Shown: positions 26,193 to 36,144, counted from the stretch's first letter. The stretch is 64,000 nucleotides of DNA from an uncultured Oscillospiraceae bacterium (GCA_900543555.1 UQRL01000004.1:1-64000); one strand, 5' to 3'. A program made the numbers and translations. The notes: generated by a model not told the origin, from the sequence alone.

Positions 26193-28085
26193 TTATAGGA
26201 GCTGGCACAGCTTCTGGGAAAAATCAGAGGGGTCTTCCAGGGAGATGCCCTCGATGAGCAGGGCCTGGTCATACAGCACCTCCGCGTAGAGCTTCAGCCG
26301 GTCCTTGTCCTTGGCGTACAGCTCCTGCAGCCGCTGGAAGATGGGGTGCTCCCCGTTTATCTCCAACACCCGCTGTGCTTTGATCTTCTCCTGGGCGGGC
26401 ATGGCATTGATGACCTTCTCCATTTCCGTGGAGATCATGCCGTCGGTGGTGATGCACACAGGATGGCTCTTCAGCTTGCCGGAGACCCGCACGTCCTTCA
26501 CCTTGTCCCCCAGGGCGTCCTTCACGAAGGCCAGCAGGTCCTTGTTTTCCTCCGCAAGCGCCTGGGTCTTCTCCTTTTCCTCGGCGGACTCCAGCTCCAG
26601 GTCATCGGCGGAGATATTGCGGAACTCCTTGTCGTCGTACTTCATCAGCATGCGCAGAGCGAACTCATCCACGTTGTCCGTCAGGCACAGAATCTCATAG
26701 CCTTTTTCTTGAAGAGCCTCCGCCTGGGGCAGGCCCAGGATGCGCTCCACGGTCTCCCCGCAGCCGTAGTAGATGTACTTCTGCTCCGGCTTCATCCGGG
26801 AGACGTACTCCTTTAAGGTGGTGAGCTTCTTCTCCGCGGAGGAGGTGAACAGCACCAAGTCCTTCAATTCGTCCTTTTTCGCGCCGTAGTTGTCGTACAT
26901 GCCGTACTTCAGCTGCAGGCCAAAGGCCTTCCAGAACTGCTCGTACTTCTCCCGGTCGTTGTTCAGCATGGATTGCAGCTCAGAGGCGATCTTCTTCTCC
27001 AGCCGGCTGGCAATGAGCTTCAGCTGCCTATCGTGCTGGAGCATTTCCCGGGAAATGTTTAGGGACAGGTCCTGAGAGTCCACCAGGCCCTTCACAAAGC
27101 TGAAGCAGTCCGGCAGCAGGTCGGCGCACTTGTCCATGATGAGCACGCCGCTGGCGTAGAGCTGCAAGCCCTTCTCATACTCCCGGGTATAGTAGTCCAT
27201 GGGAGCATGGGAAGGGAGGAACAGCAGGGCCGTGTAGGTGGCGGCGCCCTCGGTGGAAGAGCGGATGACCTTTAAGGGGTCCTGCCAGTCGTAGAACTTC
27301 TCCTTGTAGAAGGCGTTCAGCTCATCCTCGCTGACCTCGCTCCGGGACTTCTTCCAGAGGGGGGTCATGCTGTTGAGGGTTTCCACCTCGGTGTGGGTCT
27401 CATATTCCGGCTCTTTGCCATCCACGCCGGTGCCCTCCTTCACATGGGTGTGGGAGACCTCCATGCGGATGGGATAGCGGATGTAATCAGAGTACTTCTT
27501 CACCAGCTGCTGGATGCGGAACTGGTCCAAAAACTCGCTGTAATTCTCGTCCTCGGTGTCGGCTTTCAGGTGCAGGGTGATAGTGGTGCCCCGGTCCGCT
27601 TTTGTCCCGGGGGTGATCTCATACCCTGCAAGCCCCTCGGACTCCCAGTGCCAAGCCTCGTCTGCGCCAAAAGCCCTGGTGTCCACGGTGACCCGGTCGC
27701 TGACCATGAAGGCGGAGTAGAACCCCACGCCGAACTGGCCGATGATGTCCACATCCTCCTTCTGCTCCGCCTCCTGCTTGAACTGGAGGGAGCCGCTGCG
27801 GGCGATGACGCCCAGGTTGTTGTCCAGCTCCTCCTGGGTCATGCCGATGCCGTTGTCGGTGATGGAGAGGGTGCGGGCCTCCTTGTCCACATCCAGGCGG
27901 ATGAAAAAGTCCTCCCGGGAAAGGCCGGTGGCCCCATCCTCCAAGGTACGGTAATAGAGCTTGTCAATGGCATCGCTGGCGTTGGAGATCAGCTCCCGCA
28001 GGAAGATCTCCTTGTGGGTGTAGATAGAGTTGATCATCAAGTCCAGCAAACGCTTGGATTCTGCCTGAAATTCTTTCATTGCCAT
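26193..28085 (-). CDS. htpG: Molecular chaperone HtpG (Hsp90)
   Basis: 630 residues, normal length. N-terminal ATPase motifs [22 protein letters not shown] and [13 protein letters not shown] are intact; the middle and C-terminal dimerisation regions follow. It is a cytosolic ATP-dependent chaperone. AAAGGAAG precedes the ATG at 28085. It is downstream of the MazG-like gene (65-base gap) and 23 bases before the CPBP gene, so it is probably in one transcript with tadA. Confidence 0.97.
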   Translation of the reverse strand: MAMKEFQAESKRLLDLMINSIYTHKEIFLRELISNASDAIDKLYYRTLEDGATGLSREDFFIRLDVDKEARTLSITDNGIGMTQEELDNNLGVIARSGSLQFKQEAEQKEDVDIIGQFGVGFYSAFMVSDRVTVDTRAFGADEAWHWESEGLAGYEITPGTKADRGTTITLHLKADTEDENYSEFLDQFRIQQLVKKYSDYIRYPIRMEVSHTHVKEGTGVDGKEPEYETHTEVETLNSMTPLWKKSRSEVSEDELNAFYKEKFYDWQDPLKVIRSSTEGAATYTALLFLPSHAPMDYYTREYEKGLQLYASGVLIMDKCADLLPDCFSFVKGLVDSQDLSLNISREMLQHDRQLKLIASRLEKKIASELQSMLNNDREKYEQFWKAFGLQLKYGMYDNYGAKKDELKDLVLFTSSAEKKLTTLKEYVSRMKPEQKYIYYGCGETVERILGLPQAEALQEKGYEILCLTDNVDEFALRMLMKYDDKEFRNISADDLELESAEEKEKTQALAEENKDLLAFVKDALGDKVKDVRVSGKLKSHPVCITTDGMISTEMEKVINAMPAQEKIKAQRVLEINGEHPIFQRLQELYAKDKDRLKLYAEVLYDQALLIEGISLEDPSDFSQKLCQLL

Positions 28086-28150
28086 GGTTTCAAATTACTT
28101 CCTTTCCAATATAGAACAGACAGCCCAAAGGGCTGAGTGCAAGCAAAAAA

Positions 28151-28519
28151 TCAGCGGCCCACCTGGAAGGGGCGCTCATCGTGGAAGCGGAGGTTGTTCA
28201 GCTGCTCCTTCTCCCGGATGGCCTCTTCCATGTCGATGCCGTAGGCCTCCGCCAGGCAAAGGGTGTAGTAGAGCACGTCCCACAGCTCCTCGTCCAAAGT
28301 GCCTTTCACCGGCTCCCCTGGGCCCCGAAACTGACCGTGAAAGATGGCGCGGGAGACCTCCCCCACCTCTTCCACCAACTTGAGGAAAAAATTGTGCTTC
28401 AACCGTTCCTCCTGGGCCTCCCGCTGGGGGCCTGGGGGCAGGCTGTCCAGGGCCAAAAAGCCCAAATCCTTCTGGCGCAGGTAGTTTTGCAGGTATTTCA
28501 CCGTGGTGTTGCCATCCAT
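28151..28519 (-). CDS. MazG-like nucleotide pyrophosphohydrolase
   Basis: 122 residues. Helix motifs KLVEEVGEVSRAI and DEELWDVLYYTLCLAEAYGID give the EExxE...ExxD metal-binding pattern of the MazG/all-alpha NTP-PPase superfamily. It probably hydrolyses a non-canonical NTP. The ATG at 28519 follows AGGAGG. It lies 13 bases downstream of the broken methyltransferase. Confidence 0.82.
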   Translation of the reverse strand: MDGNTTVKYLQNYLRQKDLGFLALDSLPPGPQREAQEERLKHNFFLKLVEEVGEVSRAIFHGQFRGPGEPVKGTLDEELWDVLYYTLCLAEAYGIDMEEAIREKEQLNNLRFHDERPFQVGR

Positions 28520-28532
28520 AAAAAGGCCCTCC

Positions 28533-29263
28533 TCACTGCTTTACGGCCGCCACCAGCAGCATCATGGGGCGCCGCAGCTCGTCCTTCATGCCGGGGAGGT
28601 CCATCATCCGCTGGGGCGGTTTAGGCTCCACCACCCGCCGCAGGGAAAAGCCCCCGGTGAGCAGGGTGTCCAGATAGGTGGTGAGGGTGCGGTGGTACTT
28701 CACCACATCCTCCCCCAGGAACACGGCCTGGCGCTGCCCCTCGTAAAAATAGCGGTCCACGGGGAAGTGAAGGATGTTGCCCTGCTCATCGTAGTACCAA
28801 TCTTGATTGCCGTAGGCGGTGAAGATGGGGTGTTCCACTGAGAAAACGAAGTCCCCTCCTGGCTTCAGCCAACCCCGGACCTTTTCCACAAAGGCAGGGA
28901 AATCCGTTAAATAGTGAATGGCCAAAGAACTAAACACCAAATCGAAGCTCTTTGGGGGAAAGTCCACTTCCTCTATGGAGGCGTGGACATACTCCACTTG
29001 GGGGAAATGGGTCTTGCCCCGGGCCACTTCCAGCATCTTTTCGGACAGATCCACCCCGGTGACGCGGGCAGCCCCGTGCTCCGCAGCATAGACGCAGTGC
29101 CAGCCGTAGCCGCAGCCTAGATCCAGCACCGTCTTTCCTTAAAATCCGGCAGGAGCTTCTGTAGGTCTTCCCACTCTCCAGCGCCGGCCAGGCCTTGCTG
29201 GGAACGGCTCATCTGGCTGTACTTCTCAAAAAAGACCGGGTCGTCGTAGCGATTCTCTTTCAT
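28533..29263 (-). pseudogene. SAM-dependent methyltransferase broken by a one-base frameshift
   Basis: A class I methyltransferase in two frames. From the ATG at 29263 (GAGGTG upstream) about 40 residues read MKENRYDDPVFFEKYSQM..., then stop soon after a GG run. The other frame resumes GKTVLDLGCGYGWHC (SAM motif I) and runs 190 more residues to 28533, with VTGVDLS and FSSLAIHYL motifs. Adding one C at about 29137-29138 (one G on the coding strand) rejoins them as DFKGKTVLDLGCG. It is either a genuine recent mutation or a sequencing error. Confidence 0.85.
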
Positions 29264-29317
29264 ACAGGGCACCTCAAAACCTCTTGTTCATCAAGATAGA
29301 TTCAAATTTTATTGTAA

Positions 29318-29346
29318 TACAAAACCGCCCCTGTTGCAAGGGCGGT
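29318..29346 (-). terminator. Terminator of mutS2
   Basis: ACCGCCC pairs with GGGCGGT and is followed on the minus strand by TTTTGTATT; about 30 bases after the stop at 29377. Confidence 0.75.
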
Positions 29347-29376
29347 CCTGGTTTCTTTACAATTTGGAAATATTCC

Positions 29377-31731
29377 CTATTTCAGCTCGGCAATGGTGAC
29401 GCCGCTTTCCCCTTCGCCATAGGTGCCAAGGCGGAAGCTCTTCACCTGGGCGCACCGGCGCAGGTGCTGCTGCACAGCCGCCCGCAGGGCCCCCGTACCC
29501 TTGCCGTGGATGATGGTCACCTGGGAGAGGTGCATCCGAGCGGCCCGGTCCAGGAAGCTGTCCACCTCCATCAGGGCCTCCTCCACGGTCTGGCCCCGCA
29601 GGTCCAAGCTGGAAGAAGCCTCTGGCGTGGAGACGCTCTTGGTCACAGTGCGGCCAGGATTCTTCTTTTTCAGCTGCCGTTTGCTCATCAGGCGGATGTT
29701 GTGCAGGGGCACCCGGGTTTTGATGATGCCCGCCTGCACCAGCACCATGCCGTCCTTAGGCTCCTCCAGCACAGTGGCCTCTTTGTCGATATCGTAGAGG
29801 AGCACATCGTCCCCCACCACCAGGGGCCGGGGCAGCACATAGTTGTCATCCCGCCGCTGGTGCACCGGGTCGGAAGAGCTTTCCAACTCTTTCATACCGG
29901 AACGCAGGCGGGCTTTCTGCTCGGCAGAGAGCTGCTTGTTCTTCTGGCGGCGCAGCTCCTCCAGCTCATTGACCAGGGCGTCTGCCCGCTGGCGCGTCTT
30001 TTGGACGATCTGGGCGGCCTCCTGACGGGCGCGCTCCACCTCTTTCTTGGCCTGGGCCTCCGCCTCTTCCTTCAGGCGATCCGCCTCTTGGGCGCTTTGC
30101 TGGGCCTGGGCCGCGGAGGCACGCAGGGTTTCCAACTGGTCCTCCATTTTACGGCGGTCTTCCTCCAGACGGCCCACTACCTGCTCAAAGGCGTTGCTCT
30201 CCCGGCTGACCAGCTCCCGGGCCTGGTCTACGATGCGGGGGTCCATGCCCAGCCGCTGGGTGATGGCAAAGGCGTTGGACTTGCCCGGCACGCCGATCAG
30301 CAGCCGGTAGGTGGGCTGCAGGGTGGCCACGTCAAACTCGCAGCTGCCGTTCTCTACGCCGGGGGTCTGAATGGCATAGGCCTTCAGCTCTGCATAGTGG
30401 GTGGTACAGGCCAGGCGTACTCCCTTGCCCCGCAGCTCTTGGATGATGGCCTGGGCCAGGGCGGCGCCCTCCACCGGGTCGGTGCCGGCGCCCAGCTCAT
30501 CCAGAAGGATCAAACTGCTGCTGTCCGCCACTTGCAGGATGCGGATGATATTCACCATGTGGGAGGAAAATGTGGAAAGAGACTGCTCGATGCTCTGTTC
30601 GTCGCCGATATCCGCCAGGATATGCCGGAACACGGACACCCGGCTGCCCTCCCCGGCGGGGATCATCAAGCCGCACATAGCCATGAGCGTCAGCAGACCG
30701 ATGGTCTTTAAAGCCACGGTCTTGCCGCCGGTATTGGGGCCGGTGATGATGAGGGCATCGAAGGTGTCCCCCAGGGTAATCTCTGTGGGCACCACCTTCT
30801 CCTTGGCGATCAGGGGGTGCCGGGCGGCGTGGAGAATGGTTTTCCCATCCTCCCCAATCTGGGGCACCACAGCCTTCATCTTGTAGGCCACCTGGGCCTT
30901 GGCGAAGATCAGGTCCAGCTGCACCGCGTAGTTGTAGCTTTCAATGATGGAATCGGCAAAGGAGCCCGCTTCGCCGGAGAGCTCCAGCAAAATGCGGGAG
31001 ATCTCCTCCTGCTCATCGGAGCGGAGGACCCGGATCTCGTTGTTCAGCTCCACCACGCTCATGGGCTCCACGAACACCGTGGCCCCGCTGGCGGAGGTGT
31101 CGTGGACCAGGCCGGGCACCTCCCCCCGGAACTCCGCCTTCACCGGGACCACATAGCGTCCGCCCCGCTGGGTGACAATGTTCTCCTGCAGGTGCTTCTG
31201 GTGGGCGGGGGAACGGATGAGCTTGTCCAGCTGGTCCCGCACCCGCTGAGAGGCCGCACGAATCTTCCGCCGGATGGACGCCAGCGCCGGAGAGGCGTTG
31301 TCCGCCACCTCTTCCTCGCTGACGATGCAGGTGAAGATCTTCTCCTCCAGATACTTGTTGGGGGCCAGCACCTGGAACCGGCCGGTCAGGGCCGTGCGGA
31401 CGCTCTCGCTCTTGCTCCACCACTGGGTCAACCCCCGAATGGTCCGCAGGGTGGCGCCGATATCCAGCAGCTCCCGCAGACCCAAACCGCCCCCCGCCTG
31501 GGCCCGGCGCAGGGGATTGGTGACGTTCTTCATGCCGTAGAAAGAGGGCGCGCCAAATTTGGCCATGGCCACAAAGGCGGCGTCGGTCTCCTGCAGGAGC
31601 CACTGGGCCTCTCCGGCGGTGTGGACCGGCTCCAGCTTTCGGGCCAGCTCCGCCGCATCGGCGCTGGAGCACTCTCCAGCCACCATTTCTAAAATTTTGT
31701 CAAGCTCTAAGGCTTTGGTATGCTTGTCCAT
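29377..31731 (-). CDS. mutS2: Endonuclease MutS2
   Basis: 784 residues, as in Bacillus MutS2. A core domain, an ATPase with Walker A GPNTGGKT (about residue 325) and LDELGAGTDP, a long charged coiled coil (about 500-620), and a C-terminal Smr nuclease domain with LDLRGQTVEEA and IIHGKGTGALR. Known roles of MutS2 are suppression of recombination and rescue of collided ribosomes. The ATG at 31731 is eight bases after AAGGA; a reading from 31776 has no support. Last gene of the recO-side cluster. Confidence 0.96.
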   Translation of the reverse strand: MDKHTKALELDKILEMVAGECSSADAAELARKLEPVHTAGEAQWLLQETDAAFVAMAKFGAPSFYGMKNVTNPLRRAQAGGGLGLRELLDIGATLRTIRGLTQWWSKSESVRTALTGRFQVLAPNKYLEEKIFTCIVSEEEVADNASPALASIRRKIRAASQRVRDQLDKLIRSPAHQKHLQENIVTQRGGRYVVPVKAEFRGEVPGLVHDTSASGATVFVEPMSVVELNNEIRVLRSDEQEEISRILLELSGEAGSFADSIIESYNYAVQLDLIFAKAQVAYKMKAVVPQIGEDGKTILHAARHPLIAKEKVVPTEITLGDTFDALIITGPNTGGKTVALKTIGLLTLMAMCGLMIPAGEGSRVSVFRHILADIGDEQSIEQSLSTFSSHMVNIIRILQVADSSSLILLDELGAGTDPVEGAALAQAIIQELRGKGVRLACTTHYAELKAYAIQTPGVENGSCEFDVATLQPTYRLLIGVPGKSNAFAITQRLGMDPRIVDQARELVSRESNAFEQVVGRLEEDRRKMEDQLETLRASAAQAQQSAQEADRLKEEAEAQAKKEVERARQEAAQIVQKTRQRADALVNELEELRRQKNKQLSAEQKARLRSGMKELESSSDPVHQRRDDNYVLPRPLVVGDDVLLYDIDKEATVLEEPKDGMVLVQAGIIKTRVPLHNIRLMSKRQLKKKNPGRTVTKSVSTPEASSSLDLRGQTVEEALMEVDSFLDRAARMHLSQVTIIHGKGTGALRAAVQQHLRRCAQVKSFRLGTYGEGESGVTIAELK

Positions 31732-31801
31732 AATCTCGATCCTTACAGCAATGCCCCGGGAGAGGTCCCGGCCCATTGCCCGATAATATTTTTACAATAG
31801 G

Positions 31802-31879
31802 TTACGCTTCGTCCAGCAGCTCCAGCGGGCAATCCAGCCCAAAGGACGGCAGGCAGCTTCGTCCGCCGCAGCAATTCAC
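31802..31879 (-). CDS. Possible 25-residue Cys-rich microprotein
   Basis: A GTG at 31879 sits four bases after AGGAGG and opens a 25-codon frame, MNCCGGRSCLPSFG... ending ELLDEA, with four cysteines. It lies in the 182-base gap between recO and mutS2. The ribosome site is the main support; no family is recognised, so it may be chance. Confidence 0.3.
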   Translation of the reverse strand: MNCCGGRSCLPSFGLDCPLELLDEA

Positions 31880-31913
31880 AGCGCCTCCTGCCGGCTTTCC
31901 CTGAACGCCCCGC

Positions 31914-32657
31914 TTACAGCAGGCTGTAGTAAAAGTCCAAGGTCTTGGGCCGGTGCTGCAGGATCTGCATGGTATAGGCCTCTGCCGCAGCAGCCAGCTC
32001 CTGCCGGGCACCGGAGGAAAGGTCAAAGGAGAAGATTTTTTCAAAGTCTGAAAAAACAATGTGGCGCATGGCTGTGAGAGCCGCCGGGGACAAGGGGGCG
32101 CAGGGGTCCCCATTGTCGAGATAGCAGCTTTTACAATAGATTTCTCCCCGGTTGACTTTAAAGTACATGCGCTCGCTTTCATAGGCGCCGCAATGGGCGC
32201 AATAGGCAATGCTGGGCATATAGCCCGCCTCGCTGAGCATACGCAGCTCTACAATGGCTTTCAACACCGCTTGGGGCCGTGTCCCCCTGCACAGAAAGTG
32301 CAGGGCATTGAGCACCAGCCGCAGGAAATCGGCGGACTCCACCCCTTCGGGCACCAGCTCCACCGCCAGCTGGCAGAAATACTGGGCCAGGGCCAGGGCA
32401 GTGATATCCCTGCGCAGGTCGAAGAACACCTCGATGGGGAAGGCCTCGTTTACATTGTATGTATCCCGCCCCCGGGAGAGCTTCAGGCGGGAGTAGCACA
32501 AAAGGCCGGTTCCGGCGTTTTTGCTGTCCTTTAAATTTTTGGCCCGGCGGGCAAATGCCCGCACAACGCCCTCATCCCTGGTAAGGATGGTCACCAGGCG
32601 GTCGCTCTCCCCCACAGTCTGCTCCTTGATGATGAGCCCCTGGGTCTTCAGCTGCAT
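31914..32657 (-). CDS. recO: DNA repair protein RecO
   Basis: 247 residues. N-terminal OB fold (LKTQGLIIKEQTVGESDRLVTILT), a helical domain and a four-cysteine zinc site (CAHC...CKSC) typical of Firmicute RecO. It loads RecA with RecR at gaps and breaks. The ATG follows GGGGAGG by six bases. Its start overlaps the tail of the yqzL-like frame. Confidence 0.95.
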   Translation of the reverse strand: MQLKTQGLIIKEQTVGESDRLVTILTRDEGVVRAFARRAKNLKDSKNAGTGLLCYSRLKLSRGRDTYNVNEAFPIEVFFDLRRDITALALAQYFCQLAVELVPEGVESADFLRLVLNALHFLCRGTRPQAVLKAIVELRMLSEAGYMPSIAYCAHCGAYESERMYFKVNRGEIYCKSCYLDNGDPCAPLSPAALTAMRHIVFSDFEKIFSFDLSSGARQELAAAAEAYTMQILQHRPKTLDFYYSLL

Positions 32658-32778
32658 GCGGTGCCTCCCCGGCTGGACCTTTGCGCGCGTCCAGCCGATT
32701 TTTCATCTGCGAGTAATGGATGTAGTCCTCCACCCTGCCTGTCCGGCAAAAAAGCTCCCATGCTTGTTTCACATCCAC
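32572..32778 (-). CDS. YqzL-like small protein
   Basis: 68 residues from the GTG at 32778 (GGGGG eight bases upstream). Residues 3-25, KQAWELFCRTGRVEDYIHYSQ, match the YqzL pattern (W..F..TG.i..Yl.y), and yqzL lies between era and recO in Bacillus, as here. The last 28 residues overlap recO in another frame and look unconstrained, so the end may be an accident or the functional part may be short. Confidence 0.6.
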   Translation of the reverse strand: MDVKQAWELFCRTGRVEDYIHYSQMKNRLDARKGPAGEAPHAAEDPGAHHQGADCGGERPPGDHPYQG

Positions 32779-32931
32779 AAAGACTTCCCCCTTCCAAAAG
32801 GGCAAGCAGCCCCTTCTACAAGAAGAGTATTTGCGGAAGTTCCCCGGCTATGACAGGAAAAGATTTGTTTGTTCGACAGGCTGCGCCATCATTCGCGGCC
32901 TGTTTGTGCTTACCGCCCCCGTTGGCCGCCC

Positions 32932-33852
32932 TCAAAGCTCCAGATCCCTTTCTGAAAAGCCCAGGCTCTGCAGCGTCTCTGGGCGCTGGCGCCAGTCCTC
33001 CTTCACTTTTACCCAAAGCTGCAGGTTCACCTTGCAGCCAAAGAACCGCTCCAAGTCCTGCCGGGCGGCCGTGCCGATCTTTTTCAGCATAGCGCCGCCT
33101 TTGCCAATCAGAATGCCCTTGTGGCCGGGCTTTTCGCAATAGAGCGTCACGTCGATATCCAGAATGCCGTCCCGGTCCTTCATGCGCTCGGTGACGGCCG
33201 CCACCCCGTGGGGGACCTCCTTGTCCAGCAGGCGAAGGGTCTTTTCCCGCACCAGTTCCCCGGCGATGACCCGCTCTGGCTGATCGGTGAGGGTGTCCTC
33301 TGGGAACAGGTGGCCGCCAGGCATGCACAAGCCTTTCAACTCAGAGAGAAGGTCCTCCATGCCGCTGCCATCCCGGGCGGAGACGGGCACAACCGCCTGG
33401 AAATCATACCGCCCTGCATACTGGGCGATCTGCTCCATGAGGACGCTCTTGTCCTCCAGCAGGTCGATCTTATTGATGGCCAGCACCGCAGGGATCTTCC
33501 CGCCCTGAAAGCGGCGGATGAGTTCCTCATCCGCTTTGGAGAGGGGGGCTCCCGCCTCTGTGACCAGCAGGCAGGCATCCACGCCGTCCACCGTGCGGGT
33601 AACCGACTTGACCATGTACTCCCCCAGGGAGTTTTTCGCCTTGATAAGCCCTGGAGTATCCAGGAACACCAGCTGGTCCTCCCCTTGGGTGAGCACTCCC
33701 ATAATGCGGGTGCGGGTGGTCTGGGGCTTGCGGGAAACAATGGCGATTTTCTCTCCCACCAGCCGGTTCAAAAGGGAGGACTTTCCCACATTGGGGCGGC
33801 CCACAATGGCGATAAACGCCGAGCGCTCCTCTGGCAAATCCTTATGTTCCAT
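32932..33852 (-). CDS. era: GTPase Era
   Basis: 306 residues. G1 GRPNVGKSS, G3 DTPG and G4 NKID, then a KH domain with GKGGAMLKKIG. It acts in 16S rRNA maturation and 30S assembly. The start at 33852 has AAAGGGA upstream; a longer frame to 33912 begins with non-family residues. Located between dgkA and the yqzL-like gene in the conserved cluster, but without cdd. Confidence 0.97.
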   Translation of the reverse strand: MEHKDLPEERSAFIAIVGRPNVGKSSLLNRLVGEKIAIVSRKPQTTRTRIMGVLTQGEDQLVFLDTPGLIKAKNSLGEYMVKSVTRTVDGVDACLLVTEAGAPLSKADEELIRRFQGGKIPAVLAINKIDLLEDKSVLMEQIAQYAGRYDFQAVVPVSARDGSGMEDLLSELKGLCMPGGHLFPEDTLTDQPERVIAGELVREKTLRLLDKEVPHGVAAVTERMKDRDGILDIDVTLYCEKPGHKGILIGKGGAMLKKIGTAARQDLERFFGCKVNLQLWVKVKEDWRQRPETLQSLGFSERDLEL

Positions 33853-33938
33853 AGTTTTATTCCCTTTCTGTACAGCACAAGGGGGCACCGCGGCAACCGC
33901 GGCGCCTCCCAAAGCTCACGATAATAACTCTACTTATT

Positions 33939-34448
33939 TTATTTCCCATGGCGGAGCCTGTCAAGGCGCTCTTCCACCCAAGCGGGCCCTAAAAAGACAA
34001 AACCCGCCGCCAACGCCAGGGACAGTGCCAAAAGCCCCAGCGAAAAGGGGTGGCCCAAAATACCCCAGAGAAGGCGCCAAAGCTCTGGGCGGAACAGGAT
34101 GAACACCCCCGCCAGCAGCGCCCCCACGGCGCTGAGAAGTACCGCCCCTGCCGCCACATCCTTGACGAAGCGGATATAGCGGTTTTGATTTTTCTGCGCG
34201 AAATCACAAAGTTTTTCCACGGCGGTGTTCAGCGCTTCCGCCGCCATCACCGCGCCGATGGCCAGCACCAGGCAGGCCATCTCCCCCCGGCTCAAGGAGA
34301 GCTGAGAGGCAAAAAACAGCACATACACCGCCATTACCAAATGGATGCGCATGTTCCGCTCTGATTTAAGGCAGGCGCCAATGCCCCGAAAGGCATCGGC
34401 AAAGCTCTGCCACACCCGCCGCTTGCCGGAAGGGCCGGTATTACTCAC
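33939..34448 (-). CDS. dgkA: Diacylglycerol/undecaprenol kinase
   Basis: 169 residues. DgkA motifs ERNMRIH and AAEALNTAVEKLCD, with three membrane helices, then an extra C-terminal helix (about 130-155) beyond the standard length. Firmicute members phosphorylate undecaprenol or diacylglycerol. The start is GTG at 34448, overlapping the ybeY stop by eight bases, with no ribosome site of its own, so translation depends on ybeY. Confidence 0.88.
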   Translation of the reverse strand: MSNTGPSGKRRVWQSFADAFRGIGACLKSERNMRIHLVMAVYVLFFASQLSLSRGEMACLVLAIGAVMAAEALNTAVEKLCDFAQKNQNRYIRFVKDVAAGAVLLSAVGALLAGVFILFRPELWRLLWGILGHPFSLGLLALSLALAAGFVFLGPAWVEERLDRLRHGK

Positions 34449-34947
34449 GGTTATAGGTGGCGTAGCTGGCGCTGGCAGGCAGGCCCAGCTCCCGCATGAC
34501 CTGCTCTTCCTTCTCCCGCATGCGCACCCGGGCCAGGCCGCCGGCCTCGTGGTCATACCCCAGCAGGTGCAGCATAGAATGGGCTGTCAAAAAGCCCATT
34601 TCCCGCTCGAAGCTGTGGCCATAGGTTTTGGCCTGCTCCATGGCCTTGGGCACCGAGATGACGATGTCCCCCAGAATTTTGGCGCCGGTCTCGTGGTTGG
34701 TGTCATACTGGCCGTTCTCTCCCATGGGGAAAGAGAGCACATCCGTGGGGGCGTCGATATTCCTGTACTGCCGGTTCATCTCTTGGATCTGGTCGTTATC
34801 TACAAAGGAGACGCTGATCTCCGCAGAATCCTTAAATCCCTCCAGTTGGAGCACCGCGTGGCAGCAGCGCCGGATGAGCATGCGGATGCCCGTGGGGATT
34901 TTCACCGCTTTTTGCTGATTTGAAATGATGACTCTGATTTTTTCCAT
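34441..34947 (-). CDS. ybeY: Endoribonuclease YbeY
   Basis: 168 residues. Zinc motif AHSMLHLLGYDH (H-x3-H-x5-H) and the family motif DVLSFP are present. It takes part in 16S rRNA 3' end processing and ribosome quality control. The ATG at 34947 is 12 bases after AAAGGA; a GTG at 34956 would be only three bases from it. Follows phoH directly. Confidence 0.94.
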   Translation of the reverse strand: MEKIRVIISNQQKAVKIPTGIRMLIRRCCHAVLQLEGFKDSAEISVSFVDNDQIQEMNRQYRNIDAPTDVLSFPMGENGQYDTNHETGAKILGDIVISVPKAMEQAKTYGHSFEREMGFLTAHSMLHLLGYDHEAGGLARVRMREKEEQVMRELGLPASASYATYNRE

Positions 34948-35030
34948 TCTCTGCACCGTTCCTTTCTCTGGGGCTGTTCCCGAAAAAATTTTTTACAACT
35001 CTTCTCCCATGCTTACGGGGAAACTTCCTC

Positions 35031-35990
35031 TCATTTGGCGGAGCGGTTGGCCCGCTCGTAGGCGCGGATGATATCCTGCACCAGCTTGTGGCGCACCACG
35101 TCCTTCTCTGTAAAGCGGAAAATGGCGATATCCTCCACACCTTTCAGGATGCGCACGGCCTCCTTTAAGCCAGAGCGCTTGCCGTCCGGCAGGTCGATCT
35201 GGGTCACGTCGCCGGTGATGACCATTTTGGAGTTGAAGCCCAGCCGGGTGAGGAACATCTTCATCTGTTCCCCGGTGGTGTTCTGAGCCTCGTCCAAGAT
35301 GATAAAGCTGTCATCCAAGGTGCGGCCGCGCATATAGGCCAAGGGCGCCACCTCAATACTGCCCCGCTCCACATAGCGCTGGTAGGTCTCTGCCCCCAGC
35401 ATATCGAAAAGGGCATCGTACAAGGGGCGCAGGTAGGGGTCCACCTTCTGCTGCAGGTCGCCGGGCAGAAAGCCCAGCTTTTCCCCCGCCTCCACCGCCG
35501 GGCGGGTGAGGATGATGCGGTCCACCTGCTGGGCCCGGAAGGCGTTAACTGCCATGGCCACCGCCAGATACGTTTTACCGGTGCCGGCAGGCCCCACCCC
35601 AATGGTGATGGTGTTGTTCTTGATATCATCGCAATAGGTGCGCTGGCCCAGGGTCTTGGGCTTGATGGGCTTCCCCTTGCTGGTAACGCAGATGCAGTCC
35701 CCCGCCAGGCGGGCCACCTTGTCCTCGCTGTCCTCCCCCACCATACGGATGCAATACCGCACATTCTGTTCAGTGAGGGTCTCCCCGCTGCCGATGAGGG
35801 TGATCAGGCTTTTTACCGTGCGGGCGGCTTTATCCACCGCCTCTGGATCCTCTCCGGCGATTTTCAGCTCGGAGTCCCGCACCACCAGCGCCACGCCAAA
35901 TTCCTTTTCAATCAGGCGGATATTCTCATCAAAGCTGCCAAACAGCTCTTCTGCCTGCTCCAGCCTGTCTAAATTGATCTTTTGCTCCAA
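35031..35990 (-). CDS. phoH: PhoH-family ATPase
   Basis: 319 residues: a small N-terminal KH-like part, then the PhoH ATPase with Walker A GVGPAGTGKTYLA, Walker B FIILDEAQN and TGDVTQIDL. The start is TTG at 35990, ten bases after AGGAG. In many Firmicutes pgpH (yqfF) sits between phoH and ybeY; here ybeY follows at once. Probably an RNA helicase-like partner of YbeY. Confidence 0.94.
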   Translation of the reverse strand: MEQKINLDRLEQAEELFGSFDENIRLIEKEFGVALVVRDSELKIAGEDPEAVDKAARTVKSLITLIGSGETLTEQNVRYCIRMVGEDSEDKVARLAGDCICVTSKGKPIKPKTLGQRTYCDDIKNNTITIGVGPAGTGKTYLAVAMAVNAFRAQQVDRIILTRPAVEAGEKLGFLPGDLQQKVDPYLRPLYDALFDMLGAETYQRYVERGSIEVAPLAYMRGRTLDDSFIILDEAQNTTGEQMKMFLTRLGFNSKMVITGDVTQIDLPDGKRSGLKEAVRILKGVEDIAIFRFTEKDVVRHKLVQDIIRAYERANRSAK

Positions 35991-36068
35991 CTAAGCATAT
36001 CTCCTGTTTTCTTGGGATTTTTTAGTTCTGGCAGACGCAAAAACTGACGTGCTCTGCCTTTATGAGCT

Positions 36069-36098
36069 ATTATAACACAGGAAAGGAGAATACTTCAA
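36069..36098 (-). promoter_or_regulatory. Promoter before phoH
   Basis: Minus-strand TTGAAG, 18-base spacer, TATAAT in the 154-base gap between yqfD and phoH. It would let phoH-ybeY-dgkA-era be expressed outside sporulation. Confidence 0.6.
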
Positions 36099-36144
36099 GG
36101 GAAAACACTATGAATTTCCACCAAAATTTATTACCACAGTTGTG

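Noticed and set aside
25597..26289. Arg/Leu/Gly repeat frames antisense to the CPBP repeats
   Set aside because: Tandem 39-bp repeats stay open in several frames; only the minus frame continues into a CPBP membrane domain and has a ribosome site.
29284..30711. Antisense frame to mutS2 (475 codons)
   Set aside because: MutS2 is intact and conserved on the other strand; no ribosome site, no recognisable domain.
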